Numbered from the stretch's first letter, positions 35,627 through 45,008 are shown. The stretch is 64,000 nt of DNA from Paucisalibacillus globulus (GCF_900184735.1 NZ_LT855388.1:62001-126000), one strand, 5' to 3'. The notes: a model not told the origin generated them from the letters alone. Program-made: numbers and translations.

Positions 35627-36898
35627 GTGACTAATTTGCCATATCGGGAACAGATTCCTATTGATAAGGGAATCGATAATACAGCAAAGTTATTATTGGA
35701 AGGGTACAACTATATAACGAATCGAAGAAAAAAGTACGGCAGAGATATATTTGAGACGAGGATTCTAGGCGGGCAAAAGGCAATTTGTATCGCTGGGGAA
35801 GAGGCAGTTAAGACATTTTATGATGAAGAAAAACTAATCCGTCATGGTGCTGCGCCGAAGCGAGTACGTCAAACTCTTTTTGGAGAACATGCTGTTCAGA
35901 CGATGGATGGAGATAAGCATCGACATCGTAAAGAATTATTTATGTCCCTCATGTCAAAAGAGAGACTAGAGGATCTAAGAAAGTTACTTGAAAGTCAAAT
36001 AGAGATCACATTGGCTAAATGGACAACACAACATAAAGTTGTGATATACAAGGAAATGGTTCAAGTTCTTACAATGGTAGCTTGTGTTTGGTCTGGTATA
36101 CCGCTAGAAGAGAATGAAGTGGAGAAAAGGGCTAATCAGCTAGAAGCTTTATTTGATAGTGTTGGTGCAATAGGACCAAGACATTGGAAGGGAAGAACCT
36201 CTAGAAATCTTGCGGAAGCTTGGTTGCGGGCAATGGTTGCACAGGTTCGCAGTGGTGAAATAAATCCCCCTAATGAAACGGCTTTATATAAGATGTCTTG
36301 GTATCAAGATAAAAACGGAAAACTATTAAATGAGCAGATAGTGGCTGTTGAATTACTCAATATCATACGGCCAATCGTTGCCGTTTCGGTGTACATTACA
36401 TTTGAAGCGTTAGCGTTGCATGAGCATCCGAAAGAAAAAGAAAAACTCCAACAAAAAGGGGAGGAATATGCAGAACTCTTTATTCAAGAGGTGAGAAGGT
36501 ATTATCCATTTTTCCCAGTCTTAACTGCAAAAGTGAGGGAAGACTTTCTGTGGAATGGACATGACTTCAAAAAAGGAAACTTAGTTCTACTTGATATATA
36601 CGGTACCAATCATCATCCTGATATTTGGGAAAAGCCACATCTGTTTCATCCAGAACGATTTAAGAATCGAGAAGAAAACTTCTATGACTTTATTCCACAA
36701 GGGGGCGGAGATTATTACCGGGGACATCGCTGTCCTGGTGAATGGCTAACCATTGAAGTGATGAAAGTGGTACTTAACTTTCTCGTAAACAATATAGAAT
36801 ATATAGTACCAAAACAGGATTTGCAGTACAGTATGGTACGTTTTCCTAGTTTGCCAAAGAGTAGGTTTGTAATTAGTGATGTTAAGAGAAGAAGTTGA
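35627..36898 (+). CDS. cypC: Fatty-acid peroxygenase, cytochrome P450 CYP152 family
   Basis: A 423-aa heme enzyme that uses H2O2 to hydroxylate long-chain fatty acids at the alpha or beta carbon, without a reductase. The heme Cys is in GHRCPGEWLT (Cys 369). The CYP152 signature Arg-Pro, which binds the fatty-acid carboxylate, is in NIIRPIVAVS (Arg 248). GPRHWKGRTSRN and the IPQGGGDYYRG loop also match B. subtilis CypC (YbdT). GTG at 35627 is used; a TTG at 35636 would start at LPYREQIP and is possible because the SD is weak. Ends in a strong terminator. Confidence 0.95.
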   Translation: MTNLPYREQIPIDKGIDNTAKLLLEGYNYITNRRKKYGRDIFETRILGGQKAICIAGEEAVKTFYDEEKLIRHGAAPKRVRQTLFGEHAVQTMDGDKHRHRKELFMSLMSKERLEDLRKLLESQIEITLAKWTTQHKVVIYKEMVQVLTMVACVWSGIPLEENEVEKRANQLEALFDSVGAIGPRHWKGRTSRNLAEAWLRAMVAQVRSGEINPPNETALYKMSWYQDKNGKLLNEQIVAVELLNIIRPIVAVSVYITFEALALHEHPKEKEKLQQKGEEYAELFIQEVRRYYPFFPVLTAKVREDFLWNGHDFKKGNLVLLDIYGTNHHPDIWEKPHLFHPERFKNREENFYDFIPQGGGDYYRGHRCPGEWLTIEVMKVVLNFLVNNIEYIVPKQDLQYSMVRFPSLPKSRFVISDVKRRS

Positions 36899-36923
36899 AA
36901 AACGCTCGTTAGGAGCGTTTTTT
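36899..36923 (+). terminator. cypC terminator
   Basis: AACGCTC/GAGCGTT is followed by TTTTT directly after the stop. Confidence 0.85.
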
Positions 36924-37109
36924 TATTTTGAACGTTATCAACACATATGTATTGGCAAAATCACCACCATGATCCTAGGAAAGATCCTGATTACGTGGAA
37001 GGGTAAGGAAATAAGTACAAAAGTAATGAATTTCCATTATTTCAATACTAGGACAGGCATGTAGAGAATATGTTTGAGAATAGTAATCAATTATATTGGG
37101 GGAATTTAT

Positions 37110-38522
37110 ATGCAAATTCACGTCGTGAGTCAAGGGGATGTTTTGTGGCGAATAGCAGAAGCGTATCATTCTGATGTAAACCAAATTATTTATCTTAATC
37201 AATTGGATAACCCAAATATTCTGGTGGTGGGTCAGTCACTTGTCATTCCGGAGCCGCATCTCGAATATGTTATTCAACCTGGAGATAATTTGTGGGCGAT
37301 TGCTAGTAAGCTTGAAGTAACGGTACAGGAATTACAACAATTTAATAATATTACTAACCCTAATTTAATTTTTGTAGGAGAATTATTAGAAAAGCCATAT
37401 AGTTTACATACGGTTCAATTAGGTGAATACCTCTGGGTCATTGCCCAACGCTACGGTGTAACAATCAATAAACTCCTTCAAGCAAATCGAATTGAAAGTC
37501 CCTCGTTAATCTATTCAGGTCTGCAATTAAAAATTCCAAGAAAACCGAGAACAAGTACAGAAGTAAATGCCTATACGACAGAGACAAATGAACAAGGAAG
37601 GCAAGAAGTATTAGCATTAGGGAGATATTTTACATACCTTTCGCCATTTATGTATAGCTTTCGTGAGGATGGTAGTCTGACCGAGATGCGCGAAACTACT
37701 CTTTTGGAAGCTGCTCGAGTAAATGACATTGCCCCTTTACTTGTATTAACTAATTATACGGGTGGTGGTTTTAACTCGGATTTGGGTGCAACTCTTTTAA
37801 GGAATCCTAACATTCAAGATACCCTGATTAAGAATATAGTAAACACTATACGAACAAAAGGGTATTCAGGTTTAAACATAGATTTTGAATATCTTTATCA
37901 AGAGGATAGGGAGAATTATAATAACTTCTTAAGGAAAGTGGTCGATCGTTTACGACCATTGGGCTTGACAGTCTCCACAGCCCTAGCTCCAAAAGAATCT
38001 GGAGATCAAGCTGGACTCCTATATGAAGCTCATGATTACGAAGTGCATGGAGAGTTATGTGACTTTGTTGTATTGATGACCTATGAATGGGGATGGGCAG
38101 GGGGAGAGCCTTGGGCAATTGCCCCAATCAATAAGGTAAGAGATATATTGGATTACGCTGTAACGGTAATACCACGTCAAAAAATTATGATGGGAATCCC
38201 GCTATATGGTCGGGATTGGAAGATACCTTGGGTACAAGGTACTTTTGCACGGACAGTGAGTCCAAAAGAGGCTATTAATCTTGCTGCTAGGAACAATGTA
38301 AGTATTCAATATGACAACACGTATCAATCCCCCTATTACCGGTATACGGATACTAGTGGTCAGGAACATGAAGTATGGTTTGAGGATGCGAGGAGTGTGC
38401 AAGTTAAATATGAAACAGTGAGAGAATATGGCTTAAGGGGAGTTAGTTATTGGGTATTGGGTAATCCATTTCCACAAAATTGGCCAGTACTTCAGTCAAA
38501 CTTTACTATTCGGAAACTATAA
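37110..38522 (+). CDS. LysM-GH18 spore peptidoglycan hydrolase (YaaH/SleL-like)
   Basis: A 470-aa protein with three N-terminal LysM modules (about residues 1-45, 49-93 and 96-141: QIHVVSQGDVLWRIAEAYHS, EYVIQPGDNLWAIASKLEV, LHTVQLGEYLWVIAQRYGV) that bind peptidoglycan, then a GH18 catalytic domain (about 155-465). The acid catalyst lies in GLNIDFEYLYQED. Homologues YaaH and SleL are N-acetylglucosaminidases acting on spore cortex in germination. No signal peptide, as for YaaH. The ATG at 37110 has GGGGG 7 nt upstream; the open frame from 37074 lacks an SD. Confidence 0.92.
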   Translation: MQIHVVSQGDVLWRIAEAYHSDVNQIIYLNQLDNPNILVVGQSLVIPEPHLEYVIQPGDNLWAIASKLEVTVQELQQFNNITNPNLIFVGELLEKPYSLHTVQLGEYLWVIAQRYGVTINKLLQANRIESPSLIYSGLQLKIPRKPRTSTEVNAYTTETNEQGRQEVLALGRYFTYLSPFMYSFREDGSLTEMRETTLLEAARVNDIAPLLVLTNYTGGGFNSDLGATLLRNPNIQDTLIKNIVNTIRTKGYSGLNIDFEYLYQEDRENYNNFLRKVVDRLRPLGLTVSTALAPKESGDQAGLLYEAHDYEVHGELCDFVVLMTYEWGWAGGEPWAIAPINKVRDILDYAVTVIPRQKIMMGIPLYGRDWKIPWVQGTFARTVSPKEAINLAARNNVSIQYDNTYQSPYYRYTDTSGQEHEVWFEDARSVQVKYETVREYGLRGVSYWVLGNPFPQNWPVLQSNFTIRKL

Positions 38523-38524
38523 CG

Positions 38525-38558
38525 AATGGGAGCAATTAATTATTGCTCCCGTTTTTTA
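38525..38558. terminator. Terminator between GH18 and YaiI genes
   Basis: GGGAGCAAT/ATTGCTCCC is followed by TTTTTT. It overlaps the stop codon of the convergent YaiI gene, as seen also at the NERD gene. Confidence 0.8.
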
Positions 38559-39000
38559 TGTTACGTTGAATAGTTTTTTCAAGCAATTCCCTAAAATTCT
38601 TCCGATCTTCTTCCGTATATGGTTTAGGTCCTTTTGTCTTTTGGCCACTTCTTCTTGCCTTCGCACTAAGATGGCGGGTTTGGAGTAGCTGATCAATATT
38701 TTTATTCGTATAGGCAAATCCTTTATGGTGTAAAACAAGACAACCCTTTCCTAACCCAAGAGAAGCAAGTCCATAATCCTGAGTTATAATTAAATCCTTC
38801 TTTTCAGCTAGCTGCATGATTCGGTAATCTGCTGCATCTGCACCGGTATCTACATAAACGGTCTCGACACCTTCTAATTCTTCATCATGTGAAAAGTGGC
38901 TAATACTTTTTACAAGTACAACTGGAATAGAAAATGACTTTGCTACTGAAATAACGATATCTTTAGCAGGACTAGCATCTGCGTCTACATATATTTTCAT
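38536..39000 (-). CDS. YaiI/YqxD family protein (UPF0178)
   Basis: A 154-aa PIN-like protein. It opens with [19 protein letters not shown], has [20 protein letters not shown] and [12 protein letters not shown] with conserved Asp residues, and ends in the basic [18 protein letters not shown]. The conserved acidic residues suggest metal-dependent nuclease ancestry, but no activity is established. It is monocistronic. Confidence 0.92.
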   Translation of the reverse strand: MKIYVDADASPAKDIVISVAKSFSIPVVLVKSISHFSHDEELEGVETVYVDTGADAADYRIMQLAEKKDLIITQDYGLASLGLGKGCLVLHHKGFAYTNKNIDQLLQTRHLSAKARRSGQKTKGPKPYTEEDRKNFRELLEKTIQRNIKNGSNN

Positions 39001-39168
39001 TAAGATTCTCCTGTTAAGTTCTGTCTACTTCCATGAAAGCTAATTATACATGATTTGTCAATGGGAATGGAAATTTGCACTATTGTTCAATGGAGCAATC
39101 GCTTTTCTCGGTTGAAAGAGGGTTGATGTTGGTTGTGATAATAAAACTTTACTTTATGACAACAAAAC

Positions 39169-39197
39169 TTGACATGCGGTTATTTGAATTATAAAAT
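39169..39197 (+). promoter_or_regulatory. Promoter of the DUF6442/XRE pair
   Basis: TTGACA (39169-39174), 17 nt, TAAAAT (39192-39197), 29 nt before the first start codon. Confidence 0.7.
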
Positions 39198-39226
39198 GAA
39201 AACATAGAATCTTAGGAGGCTTATAA

Positions 39227-39544
39227 ATGAATAAGATAGACATCTTAAAAAAAGCTCAGCAAGAAAAAAACGATGAACGAGAAGAATTTATTAAAGTTAA
39301 AGCATTTCATATTGGTTGGATAAGTGTTTCCGTAGTTATGGTATTACTGATTATTCTTCGTAGTGTATACAACGAATCTGCTAGTGATATTGTTTTGATA
39401 CTAATGGCACAGACAGCTGCAGTTTCTTTTTATCAATATTTTAATATGCGGGATAAGAAAGGATACTTATTTACTGGAATTTTAAGTACAATGGCTGTTT
39501 TTATTTCATTTGCAGCATTGCTTAGCCAATATGGAGTGTACTAA
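39227..39544 (+). CDS. Small membrane protein, DUF6442 type
   Basis: A 105-aa protein with a charged N-terminal helix (KKAQQEKNDEREEFIKVKAF) and three hydrophobic segments (about residues 28-46, 53-70, 80-102). In Firmicutes such proteins are regularly encoded next to a small Cro/CI-type regulator, as here. The next gene starts 1 nt after its stop. Function unknown; a membrane partner of the regulator is likely. Confidence 0.75.
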   Translation: MNKIDILKKAQQEKNDEREEFIKVKAFHIGWISVSVVMVLLIILRSVYNESASDIVLILMAQTAAVSFYQYFNMRDKKGYLFTGILSTMAVFISFAALLSQYGVY

Positions 39545-39763
39545 ATGAATGATAAAACTGAACAACTTATACTTAAGAACCGTTTAAAAATAGCCCGAGC
39601 AGAGAAAAATATGACGCAAGGTGAATTGGCAAGTGCGGTTGGAGTCTCAAGGCAAACCATTAGCTCTATCGAGACAGGCCAGTTCAACCCAACGGCCAAA
39701 TTAGCATTAATATTATGTATCGCATTAGATAAGAAGTTTGAAGAGCTATTTTACTTTGATTAG
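39545..39763 (+). CDS. XRE family regulator (Cro/CI type)
   Basis: A 72-aa single-domain helix-turn-helix protein. LKIARAEKNMTQGELASAVG and VSRQTISSIETGQFNPTAKL make the HTH, ending in DKKFEELFYFD, typical of the YozG-like group. It has no signalling domain, so the upstream membrane protein may provide control. Confidence 0.92.
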   Translation: MNDKTEQLILKNRLKIARAEKNMTQGELASAVGVSRQTISSIETGQFNPTAKLALILCIALDKKFEELFYFD

Positions 39764-39790
39764 ATATATTTAAAACAAAGCCAATTAATT

Positions 39791-39826
39791 AAACATGACT
39801 TGGAGTATATCCAATCATGTTTTTTA
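39791..39826 (+). terminator. Terminator of the DUF6442/XRE pair
   Basis: AACATGA(c)TTGG / TCCAATCATGTT is followed by TTTTTT. Confidence 0.8.
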
Positions 39827-39845
39827 TTTTTTAATAATATGCACT

Positions 39846-39874
39846 TTACAATAGTGTGTGTCATACACTATAAT
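39846..39874 (+). promoter_or_regulatory. Promoter and operator of the second PadR/HAAS operon
   Basis: TTACAA (39846-39851), 17 nt, TATAAT (39869-39874). The spacer is filled by the perfect inverted repeat TAGTGT-N7-ACACTA (39852-39870), same span as the two PadR sites at 25.7 and 26.7 kb but with different half-sites. Autorepression by the PadR just downstream is expected. Confidence 0.7.
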
Positions 39875-39891
39875 GTAGTCAGGAGTTGATC

Positions 39892-40254
39892 ATGTTGAAC
39901 GAACAAGAACATATCGATAAATTAATGCTCGAATTACGTCGGGGTACGATCACCATTGGTGTACTCAGTCAGCTATCAATCCCGCAGTATGGATATTCAC
40001 TTGTGACAATTCTAAATGAAAAAGGTGTTCAAGTGGAACCAGGCACATTGTATCCACTACTTAGAAGGCTGGAGAAACAAGGTTTATTGGAAAGTCTGTG
40101 GGATACAAATGAGGCAAGACCAAGGAAATATTACAAGTTAAGTGAAATGGGTACCGAGGTTTATGGGCAGTTATGTAAGGAATGGGAAAGTATGGTAGTA
40201 AGTTTGAATCACTTAATTCATACAGGAAAGGGTGAAGAAGATGGAAATGATTGA
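39892..40254 (+). CDS. PadR family transcriptional regulator
   Basis: A 120-aa winged-helix repressor: LRRGTITIGVLSQLSIPQYG, EPGTLYPLLRRLEKQGLLES and ARPRKYYKLSEMG. The ATG at 39892 has AGGAG 6 nt upstream; the earlier TTG belongs to that spacer. It overlaps the following HAAS gene by 14 nt. Its operator half-sites differ from those of the other PadR locus, so the two regulators probably do not cross-bind. Confidence 0.9.
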   Translation: MLNEQEHIDKLMLELRRGTITIGVLSQLSIPQYGYSLVTILNEKGVQVEPGTLYPLLRRLEKQGLLESLWDTNEARPRKYYKLSEMGTEVYGQLCKEWESMVVSLNHLIHTGKGEEDGND

Positions 40255-41245
40255 TCGTTATATTTACGCTGTAACACAAAAGCTTCCACAATCACAGCGT
40301 GAGGATATCGCAATTGAACTGCGTGGTTTAATTGAAGATATGCTTGAGGAACGTGTTGGCAATCGTGAAATCAATAAGAAAGATATGGAGAGTGTTTTAT
40401 TAGAATTAGGTAGCCCAAGAGAAATGGCTAATAAATATCGTGGAACGAAAAGGTATTTAATTGGACCGGAGCTTTATGACTCATTTCTCATTGTATTGAA
40501 GATTGTCTTAATTTCGATGACAGCAGGACTTGGAATTGTTTTTGTCATTGAAACGATAATCAATCCAGTCGAGATTCTGGATCACTTTGTAGGGTTGATT
40601 GTTTCATTGGTGACAGCGGTACCGCAAGCCCTAGGGTGGGTAACCATTTCATTTGCAATAGCAGATTACTACGGGGGAATTAAGACAAAGGATCTAGGAT
40701 TAGATAAAACTTGGCATCCATCTATGCTTTCAGCAGTTCCAGATCCAAAAAGACGAATAAAGAGATCAGAGCCGATCGTTTCTATCATATTTTACGTTAT
40801 CGTCATGGTATTGTTTGCTTTTTCTAGTAATTTCTTCGGTGTCTATGTGTTTAATGATGGGGGATTCAGAGAGGTTGTTCCTTTCTTAAATGAAGATACC
40901 TTTTCACAATTCATGCCATTTGTATTATTGCTACTAGCAATCTTCATTGTAAAGGAAAGTATAAAATTAATTTCAGGAAAGTGGACCATGAAATTAGTAG
41001 GTTATACAGTGGTAATTAATCTATTAGGAATAATGGTTGTCTCCTTCCTCATTACCGGAGATGCTTTTTGGAATCCAGAGTTTATGAGTGATTTAGTTCA
41101 TGCTGGAATAGTCACAGAAGGTTCTGAAGGATACCAGATTGGGGAATCGATTTGGGAAAATAGTACTAGAATAATTGTTATCCTTTTCTTAGTTGGTTTA
41201 GTATGGGATACAATTGACGGCTTTATTAAAGCAAGAAAAAGATAA
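40241..41245 (+). CDS. HAAS-domain membrane protein paired with PadR
   Basis: A 334-aa protein. The N-terminal HAAS domain (about residues 1-65) has RYIYAVTQKLPQSQREDIAI and LELGSPREMANKYRG, which also resembles the prefix domain of permeases. It is followed by about six hydrophobic helices, with an extracytoplasmic loop near 195-220. The ATG at 40241 is taken as start; the GTG at 40232 is too close to the SD. It is the membrane partner of the PadR regulator. A long hairpin follows the stop. Confidence 0.75.
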   Translation: MEMIDRYIYAVTQKLPQSQREDIAIELRGLIEDMLEERVGNREINKKDMESVLLELGSPREMANKYRGTKRYLIGPELYDSFLIVLKIVLISMTAGLGIVFVIETIINPVEILDHFVGLIVSLVTAVPQALGWVTISFAIADYYGGIKTKDLGLDKTWHPSMLSAVPDPKRRIKRSEPIVSIIFYVIVMVLFAFSSNFFGVYVFNDGGFREVVPFLNEDTFSQFMPFVLLLLAIFIVKESIKLISGKWTMKLVGYTVVINLLGIMVVSFLITGDAFWNPEFMSDLVHAGIVTEGSEGYQIGESIWENSTRIIVILFLVGLVWDTIDGFIKARKR

Positions 41246-41256
41246 ATAGTTCTTTT

Positions 41257-41307
41257 CAACTAACAACGAATTGATTATGATTAGAATAATTAATTCGTTG
41301 TTAGTTG
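41257..41307 (+). other. Long hairpin between the HAAS and GNAT genes
   Basis: CAACTAACAACGAATT (41257-41272) is the exact reverse complement of 41292-41307. The pairing extends further inward to about 22 bp with a short loop. No T-run follows on the plus strand, and the next SD begins 7 nt after it, so it may be a processing or stability element. Confidence 0.75.
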
Positions 41308-41324
41308 TGTAAAGGGGGATGAAT

Positions 41325-41825
41325 ATGCGTTTAGTAAGACCTTCTATGGAGTGGGAAAACGAGCATCGTGCATATGTGGTAGAATGGGGGCCGAAAAGAC
41401 TTATCCCAAGTGGCTTCGAAATAGAGGGATTTGAAAGCTATGAAGTATACCTACAAGAATTATCTAAAAGAGAGAAAGGCCATGGAAAATGGCTACCATG
41501 TTCTAATTACTTGTTAGTGAATGAGGAAAATAGAATACTAGGTATGCTAGATATCCGTCATGAATTAAACGATTTCCTTTATCGGATTGGAGGACATATC
41601 GGTTATAGTGTACTCCCATCTGAAAGAAGGAGGGGTTATGCCACGTATATCTTGGCGGAGGCACTCCATAAATGTAGAGAGTTGGGTATGGACAAGGTGT
41701 TAATTACATGTGATGAAGATAATATAGGATCAGCCAAAGTTATTATGAATAATGGTGGAATAGAAGATCATTCTGAGACAGATGCAGATGGCATAGTGAA
41801 AAGACGTTTTTGGTTTAATTTATAG
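41325..41825 (+). CDS. GNAT family N-acetyltransferase
   Basis: A 166-aa acetyltransferase. The conserved core is IGYSVLPSERRRGYATYILA (about residues 90-109) with DKVLITCDEDNIGSAKVIMN downstream, as in YkkB/YesJ-like GNATs. AAAGGGGG lies 6 nt before the ATG at 41325, while the ATG at 41319 touches the SD. First of three consecutive acetyltransferase genes with gaps of 12-18 nt, likely one operon. Substrate unknown. Confidence 0.87.
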   Translation: MRLVRPSMEWENEHRAYVVEWGPKRLIPSGFEIEGFESYEVYLQELSKREKGHGKWLPCSNYLLVNEENRILGMLDIRHELNDFLYRIGGHIGYSVLPSERRRGYATYILAEALHKCRELGMDKVLITCDEDNIGSAKVIMNNGGIEDHSETDADGIVKRRFWFNL

Positions 41826-41843
41826 ACAAACTAGGTGAGTATG

Positions 41844-42350
41844 ATGGGAAAACAACATGTGATCATTAAACAGATGACAGAATCCGATTGGGAATCGGTA
41901 CGAAACATATATATAGAAGGTATTCAAACTGGTCATGCAACATTTGATACGGAGCCTCCATCGTGGGAAGAATGGGATAAAGGACATGTAGCGTCATGTC
42001 GATTAGTTGCCTGTATAGATAACGAAGTAGTGGGATGGGCTGCTTTAAGTCAATCTATTCATAAGCAAGCATATCGTGGTGTTGCCGAGGATAGTATTTA
42101 TGTCTCCAATTCTTGCTCCGGTTTAGGTGTTGGTACATTATTATTAGAAGAACTTGTTCGAGTTAGTGAGGAAGCAGGTTTTTGGACTTTACAGTCTTTA
42201 ATCTTTCCGGAAAATACGGCTAGTATTAAGCTCCACACCCGTTTGGGGTTCGATATCGTAGGAACTAGAAGACGGGTAGGAAAACTAAATGGTGTATGGA
42301 GAGATGTTGTGTTCTTAGAACGAAGGAGTAAAATTATTGGTGTTGATTAG
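41844..42350 (+). CDS. GNAT acetyltransferase, phosphinothricin-type
   Basis: A 168-aa enzyme close to the PAT/YwnH group, which acetylates phosphinothricin, methionine sulfoximine or related amino acids. GIQTGHATFDTEPPSWEEW and EDSIYVSNSCSGLGVGTLLL are characteristic, as is the end LGFDIVGTRRRVGKLNGVWR. ATG at 41844 has AGGTG 6 nt upstream. Middle gene of the three-GNAT operon. Substrate is by family only. Confidence 0.87.
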   Translation: MGKQHVIIKQMTESDWESVRNIYIEGIQTGHATFDTEPPSWEEWDKGHVASCRLVACIDNEVVGWAALSQSIHKQAYRGVAEDSIYVSNSCSGLGVGTLLLEELVRVSEEAGFWTLQSLIFPENTASIKLHTRLGFDIVGTRRRVGKLNGVWRDVVFLERRSKIIGVD

Positions 42351-42362
42351 GGAGGGTTTTGG

Positions 42363-43169
42363 ATGGTTCCAGTATTGACAAAGGAGTTAGCGAGAAGGAT
42401 TGAAGTTTCTGAAATAGAGATGCTTCATTCAAGACTTACAGCAATACAGAATCTTCCCGGGAATCCAATGGAAGTAGATGTAGAGCAGTTTGGCAATTCA
42501 ACTGCATTTTCAGTAAAAGGTATTCCCGGACCATCATTCAATACAGTCAGAGGCTTGATGGCTGAGGATACCTGTGAGATTGATAAAATTCTAGATTTCT
42601 ATAACGAAAAAGATATTCCGGTACAATTTGAGATTACACCTTCTTTTACTAATTCAGATCTCTTAAAGTTATTAGCTAGTAAAGGATTCTATCAGAGTAA
42701 TTTCCATAGTGTACTATATGGTAATGAATTTACTACATTTGAAAATGTGAACCCGGCGATTTCATTGCGGAAGCTAAGAGAAGATGAGTTTGATTTATTT
42801 GCAGATATTTATGTAAGAGGTTTTGGTTTACCAGAATTCATTAAACCAGGGATTGCTCAAAATAATAAAGTGCTATACCAACTTAATGAATGGGAGTTTT
42901 ACTTAGCAACCATTATGGGCGAGCCAGCAGGAATTGGGGTCATGTTTTATCAAAATGGAATTGCGACACTCGCAGCGTCAGCAACTATCCCCGAACATAG
43001 AAAGAAAGGTATACACCGAGCTCTACTAGTAGAAAGAATAAAGGATGCACATCATAAAGGTGCTGAATTAGTTGTTGGACAAGCCAAATATGCCAGTGTC
43101 AGTTCGAATAACATGGAAAAAATGGGGTTAAGAGTGGCTTATACAAAATCAATATGGCTAAGAAGTTAG
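42363..43169 (+). CDS. Two-domain GNAT-fold acetyltransferase
   Basis: A 268-aa protein. The N-terminal half is a degenerate GNAT-like domain with little motif conservation, and the C-terminal half (about residues 135-268) has SATIPEHRKKGIHRALLVER as acetyl-CoA loop and VGQAKYASVSSNNMEKMGLR. Paired domains of this kind occur in bacilli without known substrates. Last gene of the three-GNAT set, followed by a strong terminator. Confidence 0.8.
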   Translation: MVPVLTKELARRIEVSEIEMLHSRLTAIQNLPGNPMEVDVEQFGNSTAFSVKGIPGPSFNTVRGLMAEDTCEIDKILDFYNEKDIPVQFEITPSFTNSDLLKLLASKGFYQSNFHSVLYGNEFTTFENVNPAISLRKLREDEFDLFADIYVRGFGLPEFIKPGIAQNNKVLYQLNEWEFYLATIMGEPAGIGVMFYQNGIATLAASATIPEHRKKGIHRALLVERIKDAHHKGAELVVGQAKYASVSSNNMEKMGLRVAYTKSIWLRS

Positions 43170-43195
43170 GGGATACTGTGGTATCCTCTTTTTTT
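43168..43195 (+). terminator. Terminator of the GNAT operon
   Basis: AGGGGATAC/GTATCCTC(T) is followed by TTTTTTT. Confidence 0.85.
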
Positions 43196-43341
43196 ATATA
43201 TAGGAACGATACTATAAGGTCTGGCCTAATCTCTCTTATAAAAAAAGCGGCAAGTATTGCGCAAATCTTATCAGTCTGAAAATTATAATATATATGGTAA
43301 TATAGTACTGGGGATTTAGATATAGAATGGGAGAGAAGAAT

Positions 43342-44877
43342 ATGAAGAGAGAGAGAAATAAGTTAATGTTACTAATCGCAGGGAGCGTAACTTTTCTAGC
43401 GATAGTGATTAACATACTAGGAAGGTATTTTCATCTTTTTGATTTTTCGCACGGAGGGATGGAAATTTTAACATCATATGAGATTGAAGAGCAGTTCGGG
43501 GGATTGCTAAATATTCTTTTAGCTATTCCAATAATAATGTTCTTATTTGGTGTTGTTTTATATAAGAAAGTTCGAAATCATATTTTTTTACCATATCTAT
43601 TAACACTGGTGTTAACATTTGCTAGTATTGCGATTATTTCTGGAGGTAGTGGAAGGGTAGAATTTCATTTTAGTATTTTTATGGTAGTTGCTGCACTAGG
43701 TTTCTACCAAGAAATTAAACAATTAATCATGATGACGAGTATCTTTGCAGTACAACATATAGTGGGATTGTTACTGGTACCGGAAATCGTGTTTGGTGTA
43801 AAAGAGTATATGTTCTCTATGTTTTTATTACATGCGCTGTTTTTAGTGCTAACTTCTAGTGCTGTTAGTTGGCAAGTACATAGTGGAAGAAAGATAGAAC
43901 AATATTATCAAAAAGAACAAGAAGAACAGAGAATGAATATAGTTGAAGATATTGTTGGCCGATTAGCGGTTACCTCTAATCAAATATTACAAGTGTCTGA
44001 AACGCTATCCCATAATGCAAAAGTATCATCCGATTCTAGTGCTGAATTAGCAGCGTCTATCGAAGAAGTCGCATCCATTACAGAAAGTCAGTTGGTTAGT
44101 ATTGAAGAGAACGTAGAAGCAATCAATTTCGTTCATCAGGGTATTCAAACAATTAACCAGACGGCCCAAAGTGTTTCCGTTAATTCAAATGCGACTGCAG
44201 AGGAATCACAAAAAGGAAGTAATCAAACAGAAGTACTATTAAGCCAAATGGAAGAGATTGATAAAGAAGTAGATGAATCTTATCATGCTATTAAAGAACT
44301 GCACCAACGCTCACAAGCTATTGAGGGAATAATTGAAGTCATTACCGGAATAGCAGATCAAACGAACTTATTAGCCTTAAATGCAGCGATTGAATCAGCT
44401 AGAGCTGGAGAATACGGAAAAGGTTTTGCTGTTGTTGCTAGTGAAGTCAGAAGTTTAGCAGAGCAATCATTGGAATCGTCCGAACATATTGCAGAGATTA
44501 TTAAACAAATGATTATCGATACAAATCATTCTGTTGCTTCCATAAATAATGTTAAAACCTCCACAGTGGAAGGCCTAGAACTTGCGAAGAAGTCTAACAA
44601 TGTCTTTCAACATATTTCAAAGTCATCCAATGAGGTTGCCGCTCAAATTCAAGGAATATCATCATTGGTTGAGGAAATAACAACATCATCTGAACAAATG
44701 AACAGAGCAATGGAAGCAATTGAGCAATCCGTTAATCGATCTTCCTCTGGTGCAAAGGAAATTACTTCTATTACGGAGAAGCAAAATAATGAAGTGCAGA
44801 ACACGTTAGATGTATCGAAAAAGCTGAATGATTTAACGGTCGAATTAAATCAAGTAATCCATGCCTTAAAGGCATAA
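43342..44877 (+). CDS. Methyl-accepting chemotaxis protein without a sensor ectodomain
   Basis: A 511-aa chemoreceptor. The N-terminal ~190 residues hold about six hydrophobic helices with no large extracellular ligand domain and no HAMP domain. A short coiled coil ([16 protein letters not shown]) then leads into the signalling domain (about 205-511). The hairpin tip that contacts CheA/CheW is [20 protein letters not shown], then [16 protein letters not shown]. It may sense a membrane or cytoplasmic signal. The ATG at 43342 has GGGAGAG 6 nt upstream. Monocistronic. Confidence 0.9.
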   Translation: MKRERNKLMLLIAGSVTFLAIVINILGRYFHLFDFSHGGMEILTSYEIEEQFGGLLNILLAIPIIMFLFGVVLYKKVRNHIFLPYLLTLVLTFASIAIISGGSGRVEFHFSIFMVVAALGFYQEIKQLIMMTSIFAVQHIVGLLLVPEIVFGVKEYMFSMFLLHALFLVLTSSAVSWQVHSGRKIEQYYQKEQEEQRMNIVEDIVGRLAVTSNQILQVSETLSHNAKVSSDSSAELAASIEEVASITESQLVSIEENVEAINFVHQGIQTINQTAQSVSVNSNATAEESQKGSNQTEVLLSQMEEIDKEVDESYHAIKELHQRSQAIEGIIEVITGIADQTNLLALNAAIESARAGEYGKGFAVVASEVRSLAEQSLESSEHIAEIIKQMIIDTNHSVASINNVKTSTVEGLELAKKSNNVFQHISKSSNEVAAQIQGISSLVEEITTSSEQMNRAMEAIEQSVNRSSSGAKEITSITEKQNNEVQNTLDVSKKLNDLTVELNQVIHALKA

Positions 44878-44882
44878 TCTAG

Positions 44883-44914
44883 TAATACTCTCTAGAATCT
44901 AGAGAGTATTTTTT
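44883..44914 (+). terminator. Terminator of the MCP gene
   Basis: AATACTCTCTAGA/TCTAGAGAGTATT is followed by a T-run. Confidence 0.88.
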
Positions 44915-44935
44915 ATTTGCATCATTATTTAGCCC

Positions 44936-44981
44936 TTGCAATCCTTTGTGTTTTTATATATACTACATTACAACACTAATG
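44936..44981 (+). promoter_or_regulatory. Promoter and possible operator of the GntR/ABC operon
   Basis: TTGCAA (44936-44941), 17 nt, TATACT (44959-44964). Just downstream is CATTA-N6-TAATG (44966-44981), a candidate site for the GntR regulator encoded first in the operon. Confidence 0.6.
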
Positions 44982-45008
44982 CACTATGTTGGTTAAGGAG
45001 GACCGAAT

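Noticed and set aside
34940-36898. TetR control of cypC
   Set aside because: The intergenic space between the TetR gene and cypC holds no copy of the GTTAC-type sites found at the MMPL promoter.
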